DNA of 64,000 nt from positions 8,923,751 to 8,987,750 of the forward strand of contig OY744610.1 of assembly GCA_963556255.1 (NCBI GenBank), written 5' to 3'. Positions 34,621-46,154 of the stretch are shown one piece after another. Source of the DNA: Allolobophora icterica (taxonomy: Eukaryota > Annelida > Clitellata > Crassiclitellata > Lumbricidae). Numbering within the stretch: the stretch's first letter is position 1; every line of letters begins with the position of its first letter. The position numbers were made by a program, and so were the translations under genes. The notes below the pieces were generated by a model that saw only the letters and a program-made list of their open reading frames with translations, ran no database searches and was not told the DNA's origin.

Positions 34621-35055
34621 GGAAAAAACTGAAGAACATGAGAGCCATTCCAGACCACTGCCCGGAGGAGGCCTCCATCTGCCCGCTTGACCCGCTCCGT
34701 AACAGTTGGTGAACCTTCTGGCAGGTATCCCAGTCGCCTCGTTCTGGCCAGGAATCGTTCTAATCGCTGACGCTCGGGGGCTGCAACAAAGCCCAACCAG
34801 GCCGATACTGCGTATAGGAGTTGGCCAACCGTGGTGGCCTCCTCAACCAAATGTATCGCTTCAGGATGTAGATCTGTGCTCTCAGGACGTGCAACACATA
34901 GAGGGAACTAGCACAGGCTCCAAGAATCTCATCGACGTGGGAGTTGGCTCTCAGGTCGCTGCTGATGGTAACTCAAGAGGATCTTCATTTTTCCGACTTT
35001 ACCCAGTGGTAGGTGAACTTGTCCTCGTCTGGTTATCGGCCTTCTCCTTGATGTA
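34621..35055 (-). mobile_element. LINE reverse transcriptase thumb fragment
   Basis: Minus strand with frameshifts: VTISSDLRANSHVDEILGAC and SSLYVLHVLRAQ (about 34990-34890), then TTVGQLLYAVSAWLGFVAA, RLERFLARTRRLGYLP and VWNGSHVLQFFPP (34850-34630). These are the post-palm LGVTISSDL...LLYA...N-H-V-L landmarks of L2/CR1-like ORF2. The YADD box is absent. Confidence 0.8.
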
Positions 35056-35322
35056 CTGAGACACACTTAAACCACGCTGTTAAAATAAATGTCAGAAAAC
35101 AAATATTAATATTTTGCTTTCGTAGAAATAAACATAGTGTTCAAATGCAAACAATCAGACTTTACAAAGAAATAAAGAAAAGTGCATGCTTTCAAATTCA
35201 CATCACCCAGAGCAGGCAGTAAGTACATTCTTTATTACACCAAAGGAAACGCACAATGGGACATTAGCTAGAAGCACTGATTGTATTGTTTTGTATTTCA
35301 AAGCTTAAAAAGCGCCTCTACC
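35056..35322 (+). repeat. 267-bp direct repeat, copy 2
   Basis: Partner of 34288-34554. On its right the sequence continues into a 148-bp two-copy tandem repeat that shares AGCGCCTCTACC, so the original repeat probably continued to the right and copy 1 was truncated by the hairpin event. Confidence 0.95.
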
Positions 35323-35660
35323 CGGTGCCCACCAATCAGAGGCGCTCCCAGTGCGAAAATCCTCTGGAATAAAAGAAACTTTTAGAACAAAGAAAAGCTG
35401 TGGCAGGACCACCAGTTAGTGTAGCCCGGACCGCAGGAGAAAGCGGATTCCACAATGAAGCGCCTCTATCCAGTGCTCACCAATCACAGGCACTCCCAGT
35501 GTGGAAGTCCTCTGGAATAAAGGCAAGTTTTAGGACAAAGAAAAGCTGAGACCGGACTACCGGATAGTAGGGCAGCCCAGACCGAAGAAGGAAGCTGATC
35601 CACAATCAAAGGCCAGAAGTATGTATGCAGAAATCCAGAAAAATTGAACCCCTCTTCTCT
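35311..35660 (+). repeat. 148-bp repeat, 2 diverged copies
   Basis: AGCGCCTCTACCCGGTGCCC at 35311 and AGCGCCTCTATCCAGTGCTC at 35459, followed in both by CTGGAATAAA, ACAAAGAAAAGCTG and GATTCCACAAT/GATCCACAATC. The second copy is the more diverged. Confidence 0.85.
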
Positions 35661-36780
35661 CCATGTATGCACATGTACTTTTTTATGCCCCCACCTGCGT
35701 GGTTACGCTTGACGCACTCCCAGCAGATAATAATAATAATAATAATTATATTCTTTATTATTTCATACTGACAAACGCAGTAAGATTACATTGAAACATG
35801 AAAGTACAATCAAGATCTTAAGTAATTAACACACGGTTTGGCAGCCATGCAAGGCGCCGCCCTAGAGGGGGGTTACGGGAGTCGAACCACGTACCTTATG
35901 CTCTGCTGGCCATGAGTGTTACCACTACTGTATCCCCCTCCCCATTGTAGAGGGGAGCGATGGGCTATGATTGTAAAACAGAATACAAATTATAAATAAG
36001 TAAGTAAATAAATAAATTGAACTCGTGATCTTGGGGTTGACTCGTTGAGAGTCCAGCACCCTACAAATAGGCCAGCGTGGGTCTACATGGTAAATGCAGT
36101 GATGAAAACCAGTAATGGAGTTGTTAACTTCTTAACATTGACACTAAAATTACAAATACAAAACATTTTTAAAAATAATAAAATCAGATAGTAGCAGTAA
36201 ATAATAAAAACCTTCTGGACATCAGTGAGGTAAAGTAGTTCATGGACTCGGATACAAACGGCTTCCACAATGAACGCCTCTTGCCTTTGCCGCTGGATGT
36301 CTCGTGCAACAAGGAGAGCAGAAGACTCAAGGCAATGGTCATAACGTGTCTAAAAACATAATGAGCAAATATTATGACAAAAATTATGAGTACTAGCGAT
36401 AAAACCATGCCTGTACTGTTCTCGTTTCAAACCTTGATAGGGCTTTAAGGCTATTGGTTGCTATTGGTTGCCATGGTGCCCAGAGTAGGATTTGAACTGT
36501 CAACCTTTTGGATTTCAGCCCCAACAGGGCTGACATCCTACCACTAAACCACCAGGCAGGGCGCCACGGGCCACCAAATCTGTACTGACGTGTACCATGG
36601 TGTGCATTGGTACAAAATTTAGTTAGTCTATAGCGTGCTCGAACATTCATATTTAGTAACAGAATATTTTTGAGCAACTGTAACCTAGTGACACTGTCAG
36701 TTTGCCATTCCAGAATGTTATCAAATTTTTCCAATGCAAAGCTTTCATTGTTCTTAACCATTGGTAAAATTTCAGAGTGG
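35661..36780 (-). repeat. Cluster of tRNA-like SINE fragments
   Basis: Three minus-strand tRNA-like heads: about 35850-35945 (GTGGTTCGACTCCCGTAACC), about 36015-36075 (GGGTGCTGGACTCTCAACGA ... GAGTTCAATTTA) and about 36475-36580 (GGTGGTTTAGTGGTAGGATG ... AGTTCAAATCCTACTCTGGG). The last keeps recognisable A and B boxes. They differ from one another and may be separate families. Confidence 0.55.
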
Positions 36781-38395
36781 GCACTCTAAAAGTTTTTTTA
36801 CAGTGATTTTTTTAAACGTACAGTCGTGGTTGCGATTCACGACCATCATTGCAACCGTTGATATGCCATGAGTGTTTAACTGCTGAATCCAAGCTGTTAA
36901 CGTCAATGATCTTCATACAATGTACTAACATTATCTCACACAACATGCTGAACAAAAATTAGGCTTACTTGCATGCCTACTTATTTACTTATTTACATGC
37001 AATCTTGTTTTAGTTCTTGATTTCATAGTCTTTACTGATGTCAGAATGTTCAACTATAAGTTACAATGTTATAGCTTTCTGATGTTATAACTGGAGTTGA
37101 GAGGAAGTACCTTAAACAGATAGCTTAGAGAATCATAAAATAGTTCAAGATTCCATTACCTCATTGTTTTCCAAGTATATGTGATAATTTATATTCTCAC
37201 ACAGCAGGCTGAACAAAAATTAGGCTTACCTACATTCTCACTCATTTAAATGAAATATTGTTTCAGTTCTTGATTTCTTATAAGATGAGCAATCGGGCAT
37301 TGGTGTCTTGGCTGTGTTCTGCAAACATTTCTGGACACAAATGAAGTTGAAGTCAATTTTTACACCCACGTGGACCAGCTCGATCATATCGATATCCGCA
37401 TCCAACAGACACTTTAGTAATGTCATGCCAGGACATATTAACAACTGTTCAACCAACAACCGTCACTGGAAGAATGTACATGCTGACCAAAAAATCAAAA
37501 ACTTTGGTTTCGAGAGTTTTTCATAGGGGTTTGTCACCATACCAAATTTCACCAAAATTGGAGACGATGACGTCCATTTTTTTCTAAAGTGTGTTGATTT
37601 GACGTGGAATGCCCCTATATTTACTAATTTTTCTAAAAGCAACTTTGAAGTAATGTTTTCTATTTCATTTTTTACACTTTATCACTTAAAACCTAAATGA
37701 GAAAATAATTATAATCTGTGTAAATTTCTAACGGGCACGCAATGTTTTGTTTAAATTATTTGGTGGCACTTTTGGCATGTTTAGCAGTACTTAATTAATA
37801 TGATCTACATTAAATAGATCCCTGCATACGTGTGCGTAGCGAATCGTCGAAACAGATTCCGCCCGAAATTGATTCCTTAAGTAAAAACAAAATTATCTAC
37901 TATACAGAATATTGGCTTCTAATTATATAAAAGTTAACAGAAATGCAAACAGTTGTATAGATGCACACACTTACATTTAGTGAAATTACACAAGAATCAC
38001 GCTTACATTGCTCGCACGTGGGCAGATCATCGACCTAGCCTATATGTCGATGGTTCAGATAGAAAAGGCCAGCCGGAAAACGCTGGTGCACTTCTTCTTC
38101 ATCCGGTTAACGCTGGTAGCCTGTTTTAGGCCTACTGTAAGTAAGTTAACACGCTGAAACTTGAGAAATGCTTTTGCACAAAAGGCCAGGCGGCCGTTCT
38201 ATGCTTACGCATTTTAAAAGCTCATACCCTTAATGGCCCAGACCCATTCGACTAGATTCGTGCCACCACAGTAGCGTGCATGCTGCATCATCATGTATGC
38301 GAGTCCTGTACGTATGGTGGGGTTTGCTCAGTAGCAGGATAAAAAAAAATAAGATTCAAACCATCATACACAGGTTGCCCCGGTTATAGTACCTT
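36781..38395. other. Noncoding; ~260-bp-spaced duplicate
   Basis: GCTGAACAAAAATTAGGCTTAC occurs at about 36947 and 37209 with similar flanks (ATCTCACACAACATGCTG versus CTCACACAGCAGGCTG; TCTTGTTTTAGTTCTTGATT versus ATTGTTTCAGTTCTTGATTT), an old tandem duplication. No gene identified. Confidence 0.55.
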
Positions 38396-38745
38396 CCTTT
38401 GACCAGCTCTGCCGGCAGATCACCAGTTCACAAGCTGCTATGCAACGTAGAAAACCCACTTCGTAATATTCCATCCAACCACGTTATCAAGACAGGTCCT
38501 GAACCGTGTGAACAATAATATGATGAAACTTTTTATAGGGAGAATGCTGTAGGCCTATTCTCATTTATTCCGTTTATGACTTTTTTATGCTTGCGCGGAT
38601 CTTCAGCAACCGGTTTAATAAATATACTTACTTACATACTTAACTTAAATTCCACGATTTCGACGACAGCGTGATAATCAATTTCTATTTTTCATTGTGC
38701 GTTTGCTAATGGTGTAATAAAGAATATACTTACTTACTTACTTAT
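38396..38745 (+). mobile_element. Two LINE 3'-end fragments
   Basis: Ends GCAACCGGTTTAATAAATAT plus (ACTT)n at 38610-38645 and GCTAATGGTGTAATAAAGAA plus TATACTTACTTAC at 38710-38742. Both match the 3' end of the minus-strand LINE at 7561-8455 (GCAACTGGTTATATTAAAGA then TTAC repeats). Confidence 0.7.
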
Positions 38746-40149
38746 AATGCACCGTGTCTAACACAAGGTGTCAATCGATTGTGCTTAATTATAACAGAGT
38801 AGGCCTACAGAAAACAACAACAAACATGATTGCTGACTGTTTAACAAGGGGGTTGTTCAAATATGTATATTTGAAATGCATCTTGGATATGGGGTTGCTG
38901 AAATAGGATTTTGCCATGATTTTTAAGTGTGTATAAAGTTGAGGTGATAGAATTAACTTGTTATACATATTCTGGGCAATAGGTGGCGCTACAGCAGAAC
39001 TCTCTTGAGAACTATATGTACTTTACTTCCCGTCTTCGCGGTGATTTTAATGGATGGTTACTGAACTCTGATTTAATCTAACAAATCCTCAATTTAAACG
39101 GTGAATTCCAACAATAATAATATCCTGCGTGAAACGCGTGTGAATCACATGTAGGCCTACCAAACTCACGCGTGAATCGCATTCTTTCCATGCATGTGTA
39201 AAACTTTGAGCAGATAGCAACAACAAGCAAAACTCTTTCCAGGTTGCGGTGTTGGAATTTTCCACAGGCTGATCGTTTAACACGTGGGGATGCACAGAAA
39301 AATTAACATGAACAAGACTCTAATAATAATAATATTATTATGGTTTCGATTAAATCTTTTCTTGTCAATAGGCCTAAGATAAAAGTGAACTTCTAGATCC
39401 CAGAATTTTGTGTATGGTTAAATTTGACTTGTACTTGTCAACAATCTACTAAAATAAAATGATCTGTAATGAAAAACAATGTGACTTGTATCATGGGGGG
39501 TACCGGGAACAGTAGGCCTATACTCTGCACGGGGCCTGAAATATCCTAAGACCGGCACTGGAACGAGGAACTGTTTCTAGAATAACAGTTGTTAATACAA
39601 GTGCGGATAATCATTTCATAAATCGTACAGCTTATTTTTTGATGCTCGTAATCGTAATCTCCAAACTTCCAAAGCGCCACTCGAAGGCCAAGCGCAGGGC
39701 ACCAGCCTATTCACGAGCGCTCAACATCCAATCAATACTGTTTAAATCCGATGCAGATTATTATTGGAGCAAAACGCATTAGGCAGGACTGCATAATTGC
39801 TGTTGCCGATTAATGCTGGTTAAGTGAACTAACAGCGTAGTTGATAAGCCAATCCTACACACCCTATTGGCGGATGCTAATTCAGCAAAGTTTCATAGAA
39901 TGCACACGTGTTCGGAAAAGATATACAGACACACGCTCTGTCAGGACACGTTCGCCCAACGTGATTTCCAGTGCGCTAGGCGTCTGTGCATTTTTAGCAG
40001 AATCACCAAAACACAAGTTACCTCTTTCAGCGAAAGTTTGCTGACGAAACTAAATTTTCTCTTGCAATAGCGATTATTTATAGTTCGATAAAGTTTATCA
40101 CCACAACAAAGAAACTCATAGCTCAGAAAACTCTGCAGTTTTAAGAGTG
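38746..40149. other. Noncoding right part of the TA insert
   Basis: Contains the short dispersed repeat near 39665-39720 (AAAGCGCCACTCGAAGGCCA), also at 11630, and GGTGGCGCTACAG at 38986. No gene seen. Confidence 0.55.
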
Positions 40150-40284
40150 TACCACGTTGCTGTTTGCCTACCTCTTCAAGTTCGCGTTTTCTTTGACGTT
40201 TCTGCCAACCGCACTTAAATTTCTTCATTTTCTTTAGGCCTACTTATTTTATTTGTTTAAAAATTAAAATTAAAAAAGAAATAA
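40150..40284 (-). pseudogene. Second copy of hAT transposase N-terminus
   Basis: From ATG at 40228 (minus): MKKFKCGWQKRQRKRELEEV and KQQRG, then interrupted at the TA by the 8-kb insert. The matching continuation (SIDKFLAVKT...) lies at 32138-32019. Part of the 256-bp duplication. Confidence 0.8.
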
Positions 40285-40672
40285 GCAGCTACATAAACAC
40301 TAAATAGTAGATAATAATATTACATGAAACATACACTGTGTCGTCTGTACCGTACGCATATCTATATTTTATTTGGTGATGGGGTCGATCCGCGCATAAA
40401 TTGATTACGTCATACGTCATCATTACAGTACACAATTAATTAGTACCTCATCATTATAGTAGTAGTACTGTAGAAGGCCTGTTTTTATAATGCCACCAAA
40501 TTTTATATGCAATGCTTGTTTTAGAAATTAAACATTTTAAATAAGCCGGACTGTGACTTATATAAAAAAATTCGATCGGATAATCGGATTTCTCAATGTT
40601 TTTTTAAATTTTTACCCCCGAAAGAAGGCCTGGCGCAAGTGCGCCAGTTGCGCCATAGTTAATCTGGCACTG

Positions 40673-40775
40673 AGTACACTATCGATGGGAAGATGAGACG
40701 GCGAGGGAGAGGACTGCTAATCCGCCCTCACATGCCGAGGCTAAGAAACTGAAGTCACTAACACTTCATAGCCAT
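40673..40775 (+). repeat. SINE, right half (split by hAT element)
   Basis: Starts with the duplicated AGTACACT and continues with GGGAAGATGAGACGGCGAGG and GAGGCTAAGAAACTGAAGTC, the body shared with the SINEs at 4262 and 4556. Confidence 0.85.
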
Positions 40776-42310
40776 AGTTGTTCTTCTTCTCTTCTTCTTC
40801 TATGAAGCACATAGTACTACAATTATCTTATTGCATATTTTGGGGGTTTAAAGCAATTCGCTTTCTACTCGATGACTTCTACTTGTTTAGACTTAATGAG
40901 ATTTCGCAAAGTTGTTGTATGTCCCTATGCTTCCTTCTATTTCATGATAGTTTCAGTAGGCCTAAAACTCACATTCAGAACTGTATAGGCCTATATCCTG
41001 GTCATGTTTTCACCATGTAAAATTATCCGATATAGGCCTATTGCGAGCCAAAGGCAAATATTAAACTTTGCGATGGTACAACGAGGTGGCCATATGATAG
41101 ACCCAGATAACGATAATTCATAGCCGAGTCTTATATCTGACATCCAGGTCTTTGTTTCTCATCACTGAACTGTTAATTGGGTCAAGTTGATTTGACAGAA
41201 TTGCGCCAATAGCCTACTGATAAGAAAACTGGCGGGTACACCCTACAGTATGGAAAGCTGTTGCACAACAAATTCTACAATATGTCGCTTTATTATGCCA
41301 CTGTTTCGGGAGACAATGACTGCGAAAAACTTCTATTTATAAATGCAAATATCGTCTATCAATTATTGGTTAGGGCGCTCGCCTTGTGACGCTTAGTGAA
41401 TGGGTTCGAGCCTCTTCTTAAGACTAAGACGGTTACAGTGTAAGGACCTTGAGCAAGTCCTTCACTGACAATTCCTCAGCGTCATTGATAGATGTTTCGA
41501 CCTTAGATAGTGTCGCAACTACAATAAAGAAGATCAGATTGGATTGCTTTATATTATATCGGGTTAGAATGGATCATATTGGATTGGGCTATTTTAGAAT
41601 AGCTTATGTGAGATTAAAAACTTTAAAAGCCAGAATCCAGAAACTATCTAGTCTACGAAGGTCTAAGTTAGAGTTCTAAATGAAACACCATCGTAAGTTC
41701 CCAGTAGGCTATAGGGCCTATGCTATCCTTTGTTTTCGAAACACACGATTCCTTTAACTTCATTCTTAGTTTCGGCATGCGAACAGAAGTCATAAACAAC
41801 AATTTACACCAGATTCTATATTATCATTGCAGTTCAAGCACATTCTGACAGCTTTTGTCTGCCATAAATGTTGACCATCCCTTAGCACACAGTCAACGTC
41901 AAACACCCACCGTTATTGTTAGAAAGGCGTCCTAAATATAGATACGGATTCGGTCTATAAACAGCCAACTGTAGGTTGTCTAACTTTTCTGATTTATTAT
42001 TCGACGCGTTTTCTTTCGGATGTGCTCGGATATCAGTCTAGAAGAAGTTTAGCAACACATTTTAGTAGGTATGAAGTTCCGCCTTTTATCAGCTAGAAAG
42101 AAATGTTAGGGTCAATTATTATAGTCCTTTGTTTTGTGAAAATCCACTATTCTATAAATAATTATCATTTATACGAAAGGGAAAGTAGCAGCTGGAACCT
42201 ATGTTTATTTATTTATTTATTCTATGTGTCTGCATAGTTGTTATAATTATCTGTGAGTATGGTCATCATCATCTGTCGTCGTCATCATCATCACTGTCAT
42301 CACTCTAATC
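40776..42310. other. Upstream region of BTB-PHR gene A; one SINE fragment
   Basis: A tRNA-like SINE fragment lies at 41365-41490 (GGTTAGGGCGCTCGCCTTGT, GGGTTCGAGCC, ACCTTGAGCAAGTCCTTCAC). A (CAT)n-rich patch is at 42255-42305. No coding exon was found; a 5' untranslated exon is expected somewhere upstream because the coding exon begins after an acceptor. Confidence 0.55.
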
Positions 42311-42477
42311 CAGTGGCGTAGCTATCTTTTCTTGGGCCCGGGTGCAGAAGGTTCCACATGGGCCCCTGTTGGTTCTCTAAGGCCTGGAGCCTTGCGTTCT
42401 TACCAATATTGTGGGCCCCTGAAGGTCGTGGGCCCGGGTGCCTTGCACCCCCTGCACATATGATAGCTACGCCACTG
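42311..42477. mobile_element. hAT MITE with perfect 8-bp TSD
   Basis: 167 bp with 16-bp perfect inverted ends CAGTGGCGTAGCTATC and flanking CTCTAATC at 42303-42310 and 42478-42485. Intact ends and duplication indicate a recent insertion, about 150 bp upstream of the BTB-PHR start codon. GGGCCCGGGTGC occurs twice inside. Confidence 0.95.
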
Positions 42478-42628
42478 CTCTAATCGTCTTTAGGCCTACT
42501 GTCACCTTATTCATCATTGTCGGCACGATCGTCATCAACATTGTCATATTCACCACAATTACCTTCGTTATATTAATCATTTGTGGCATGATCATCGCCA
42601 GCCTGTCTCCTATTCATCTTTCCAGGTC

Positions 42629-42906
42629 ATGGCAAGTCGAGGTGAGATTGGATGGCAATCACAGAAGACTTTAGGGGAATGCATGCGTTATATGTTGGAC
42701 AACGAAATAGCAACGGACGTCTGTTTCGAAGTGGGACCACCAGATGGCGAAACTGTCAACATCCGGGCTCATAAGTTGATGTTGATATCTCGCAGTCCTG
42801 TCTTCGAAGCCATGTTCTCCAGTGGAATGACTGAGACCAGGTGTGACTCAGAAGCCAAGATACGAATTGTTGATATCAGTGAAGAAGTATTTAAGCTGCT
42901 GTTGAG
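42629..42906 (+). CDS. BTB-BACK-PHR gene A, exon 1 (BTB domain)
   Basis: ATG three bases after an acceptor (CATCTTTCCAG); donor GTACGA at 42907; 278 bp, phase 2. The translation begins MASRGEIGWQ and contains the BTB/POZ core: ATDVCFEVGPP, VNIRAHKLMLISRSPVFEAM, FSSGMTE. The same exon length, phase and most residues are found in gene B (49627-49904), so the two are paralogues. BTB-BACK-PHR proteins of the BTBD1/2/3/6 type act as Cullin-3 ubiquitin-ligase adaptors; BTB mediates dimerisation and Cul3 binding. The start context and an upstream acceptor imply a 5' noncoding exon. Confidence 0.85.
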
Positions 42907-43520
42907 GTACGAGTTCTATATATGTTTTTTATTTCTCAATGTAACAGATTGAATTGTTTACCCAAACGTCTTATATTCACAAGATATATTAGAGGATTTG
43001 AAAAGTTTCATGCAAAATATTTAGGTAAGCCTCTTTGTAGGCTAATGTCTTTATATATGCATCACTAAGACAGAGGTCGCATGACAGAAACTTCATCTCT
43101 AGGGTCTTATGTAAAAAAAACAGTAGCCATGCCATCGATGTTGTTCCTTGCTGGAACAGTGTCTTAGTTAAATTAACTTTTACTTCTACTCTTATTGTAA
43201 TGGTTTGCGTTGTGTAAACCCACTGATTGGAATAATAAACGAATATACATAAGCTTATGTAAACACGTGTATGGAATAACTATTCACATTCTCATGTCAT
43301 AATAAACTTACAAAATGATAAACAATAGAACTGAATTTCACATTGCCTTCCTTTCAAAGTTCGGAATTGCATACATTTAGCGTCGATGGTGCTGAGGCAC
43401 TGTGTGTGAAGGACTTGCTCAACATCTTTACACAGTAATCATCTCTATAGAAGCGATTTCTATATGTTTTACTTTCTGGGAGAATGGAATGTTACTGCTA
43501 ACAATGTGCATTTCCAGTGA

Positions 43521-43774
<254 letters not shown>

Positions 43775-44938
43775 ATGGACATTGCTTAAAAATCAAAATA
43801 ATGGACTAATTGACAGTATACTATGGCGATTTAATGGCTCTGTCTTGTGTAGGCCATACGTGACAGAAAACCATTCCTTGCTGCATGCCACCTGTTATTA
43901 TTTGTTTGAATGATCCAGATTTAGTCTACCGATCTGAAGCTGTTTTGATGAATAAATGTATTTGTAATTGTTGTAACATATATGTAAAGCGCCACTTCTT
44001 ACCCTATCTAATGTGGTACATTAAAAGGCATACAGTTTATATTTGATTTGATAATGAATTGATGTATAAGATAACGCAATGGATTCGTTGTCGAAATACT
44101 GACATTTCTTTTTCAGCTTCATTTATTGCGATTCCGTCTGCGTAGAACTTGACTCTGCACCAAAGCTTCTATATGCCGCAAGGAAGTATTTACTTCCCAG
44201 GCTGACAGAATTTTGTTCAAAATATCTTCACAGTATTTTGAATACCAACAATGTGTGCGGAATATTAGACGAGTCTTACTTTTGATATCGAGGATCTGAA
44301 GAGTCAGTGTATTGGATTAGTTGCCGATCACTCTGAAACAGTTCTAAATGGAAAAGAATTGCTTACACTTTCTCGTGAGTCGTTGGAAGCCATACTAAAG
44401 GTGGATAGGATTATGTCAGGCCCAACAACGCTCTTCCATAGTTGTATCAAATGGGCAAAGCACCAACTTCACATGGAGCAGTCTATCGAAGCTCCAAGTG
44501 ACCTGCAGATCAGAAAAACTCTGGGAAGTCTTCTATACGAAATACCTTTCCCAACAATCAGTGTAACCGAGTTTGCACATCTGGTTGGAGAAAGTGACGT
44601 ATTAACCCTTCGTCGGGCGTGGGGTCAAAAATGACCCCAGAGCGCATTTTCAAACTATGGTTCGATATCAAAAACCGAAATGGCTGCCGTGAATTTTCAC
44701 GAGAATTATTGCATTGGTTGTCTCTACGTATTCCAGTTGAGTTTGCATGCGAATTTTAGATGGACAAAAAATTACACGACATTTATACACTTAAGGTCAT
44801 GGGGTCATTTTTGACCCCATTACTGATTATTGATGTTTCTTTCTCATTTGACAGTCTAAAGTTGCACATTGCCCACAATTTTACTACCTTATTTATTGTT
44901 ACTCTTTACACAACGCTCAAGGTGCAATGATTCAAGGG

Positions 44939-45162
44939 CAGAGGCGCAACTTTGGTCTAAAAAGTGGGGGGTACCATTTTTTTCCATATACGAAGCAAGG
45001 CCGAGACTGCAATCTCTGGGAAGGTACAATAATAAGATATTGACTGATGTTCAAAAAGTGGGGTGTACGGTACCCTCAGTCCAAACAGTTGGTAGGGTAC
45101 GGGTCAACGACCTATTATATATGGTACGGGTACCCCTCGTACCCCCACAAATTACGCCTATG
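44939..45162. mobile_element. hAT MITE nested in piggyBac 1
   Basis: Ends CAGAGGCGCAACTTTGG and, from the right, CATAGGCGTAATTTGTGG; flanks TTCAAGGG and ATCCAGGG agree at 6 of 8 positions (a decayed 8-bp TSD). It is of the same family as the MITE at 22718-22911, in opposite orientation. It separates the transposase's first acidic motif from whatever coding sequence preceded it. Confidence 0.85.
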
Positions 45163-45170
45163 ATCCAGGG

Positions 45171-46110
45171 CCATTCGTGACAATTGGCGAAAGGCTCGCT
45201 CCACATCGAGGTCGGTGCAAAATCCGTACAAAATTCGTCAAAGCCGGCAAAATACGGCATAATGTTATGGATGTGCTGCGATGCTGAAACGAAGTACGTG
45301 TACAATGCCAGCATATAGGCTATTGCAGCAAAGAGAGCCCTGATGCAGCTTCAACCAAAGATCTGGGAGGAAACATTGAACGTCAGCTCATATACCTTCT
45401 TGAATGTGGAGGTCGCAACATTACCACTGATAACTGTTGCACCTCGCTGGCCCTAGCTACAGATGTTCTGAAGATAAAGAAATCTACTTTGGTTGGTACT
45501 ATTCGTACTAATCGAGTAGATTTGCCTAAAAAATTTGTTTCTCCCTGAGGACGCGAGATTGTACTCATCCTTTGTCGGGTTCAATGAGACCGGCGACTTG
45601 TCATTGCTTTCTTACAACTGGTCATTGTCTTGTTGACTATGCACATCTCCAATGGAACTTTTTATCAAAACACAAAGGAAGCTTCCAGAGGTTATCAACT
45701 TCTACAACAAGACCAAAGTAGTTGATTAGGCTGACCAGATGATTCAGCACGAAGTTCTCAACCAGCCTTCGGCAGGCAGTGCCGTTCTGCAACCTGTTGG
45801 ATATTCCGGCACTTCAGGCTTACGTCCTTCATGAGAAATTGAATGTGGACAAAGCTCCAGTGAGATAGCGTCATCAAGAAGCTTGGAAAAAGATCTTTGC
45901 CAAGAGCTACAGGAACAGCGATGCAACTCAGCATGGGCTGATTAGAGGATGACTGTTAGACGACACTCTGGAACCTCCAAAGAAACGAGGTCGCTGCCAA
46001 GTTTGTCCCAGACAGACAAAAAAGCCACGACTGTGTGCAAGGCATGTCATAAGAATGAGTGTACTGTCCACTGTCAAATCTTCTGTCAGACATGTCTCTC
46101 TGCTGATTGA
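45171..46110 (+). pseudogene. piggyBac transposase remnant
   Basis: Plus strand, several frames: VTIGERLAPHRGRCKIRTKF with AGKIRHNV (the first catalytic motif, where the usual Asp of the DE-x-L-x-P-F-R-G-R motif is Gly); CCDAETKYVYNASI after a frame change (second Asp kept); NITTDNCCTSLALATDVLKI plus KSTLVGTIRTNRVDLP (third Asp region kept); VINFYNKTKVVD; AYVLHEKLNV; and the C-terminal Cys-rich finger GRCQVCPRQTKKATTVCKAC ... CTVHCQIFCQTC. Stops and at least four frameshifts. The N-terminal domain is not visible. Dead copy. Confidence 0.85.
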
Positions 46111-46154
46111 TGAAATACTTTCCTAAGCTCCTAGCATTCTCCTATGTTCATTCT

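Larger units (their letters stand above)
32141..40149. mobile_element. TA-flanked 8-kb insertion with CACTCTTAAA ends
   Basis: Terminal 10-bp inverted repeat CACTCTTAAA at both ends, flanked by TA (32139-32140, 40150-40151), with an exact empty site at 31883-31884. TA targets suggest a Tc1/mariner- or related-type transposase, but none is visible inside. The 8-kb interior is mostly other debris: a tandem repeat, a LINE fragment in a duplicated context, SINE-like pieces and LINE 3' ends. It may be a composite nonautonomous element that collected later insertions. Confidence 0.75.
31114..40672 (-). mobile_element. hAT transposon (9559 bp with nested insert), 8-bp TSD
   Basis: Ends CAGTGCCGGATTAACT and, from the right, CAGTGCCAGATTAACT; TSD AGTACACT at 31106-31113 and 40673-40680, inside a SINE. 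A minus-strand transposase remnant lies near the left end. Without the TA-flanked insert (32141-40149) the element is only about 1.5 kb and carries a 256-bp internal duplication. SINE copies at 4262 and 4556 show the uninterrupted site. Confidence 0.9.

Noticed and set aside
34706..35059. 117-codon plus-strand ORF
   Set aside because: It is antisense to a LINE reverse-transcriptase fragment whose landmarks are clear on the minus strand.
38030..38120. RNase H-like fragment (YVDGSDRKG)
   Set aside because: Too short and lacking further motifs; probably chance.
39520..39560. hAT end (GACCGGCACTG) at 39548-39558
   Set aside because: No matching opposite end or 8-bp duplication was found nearby.
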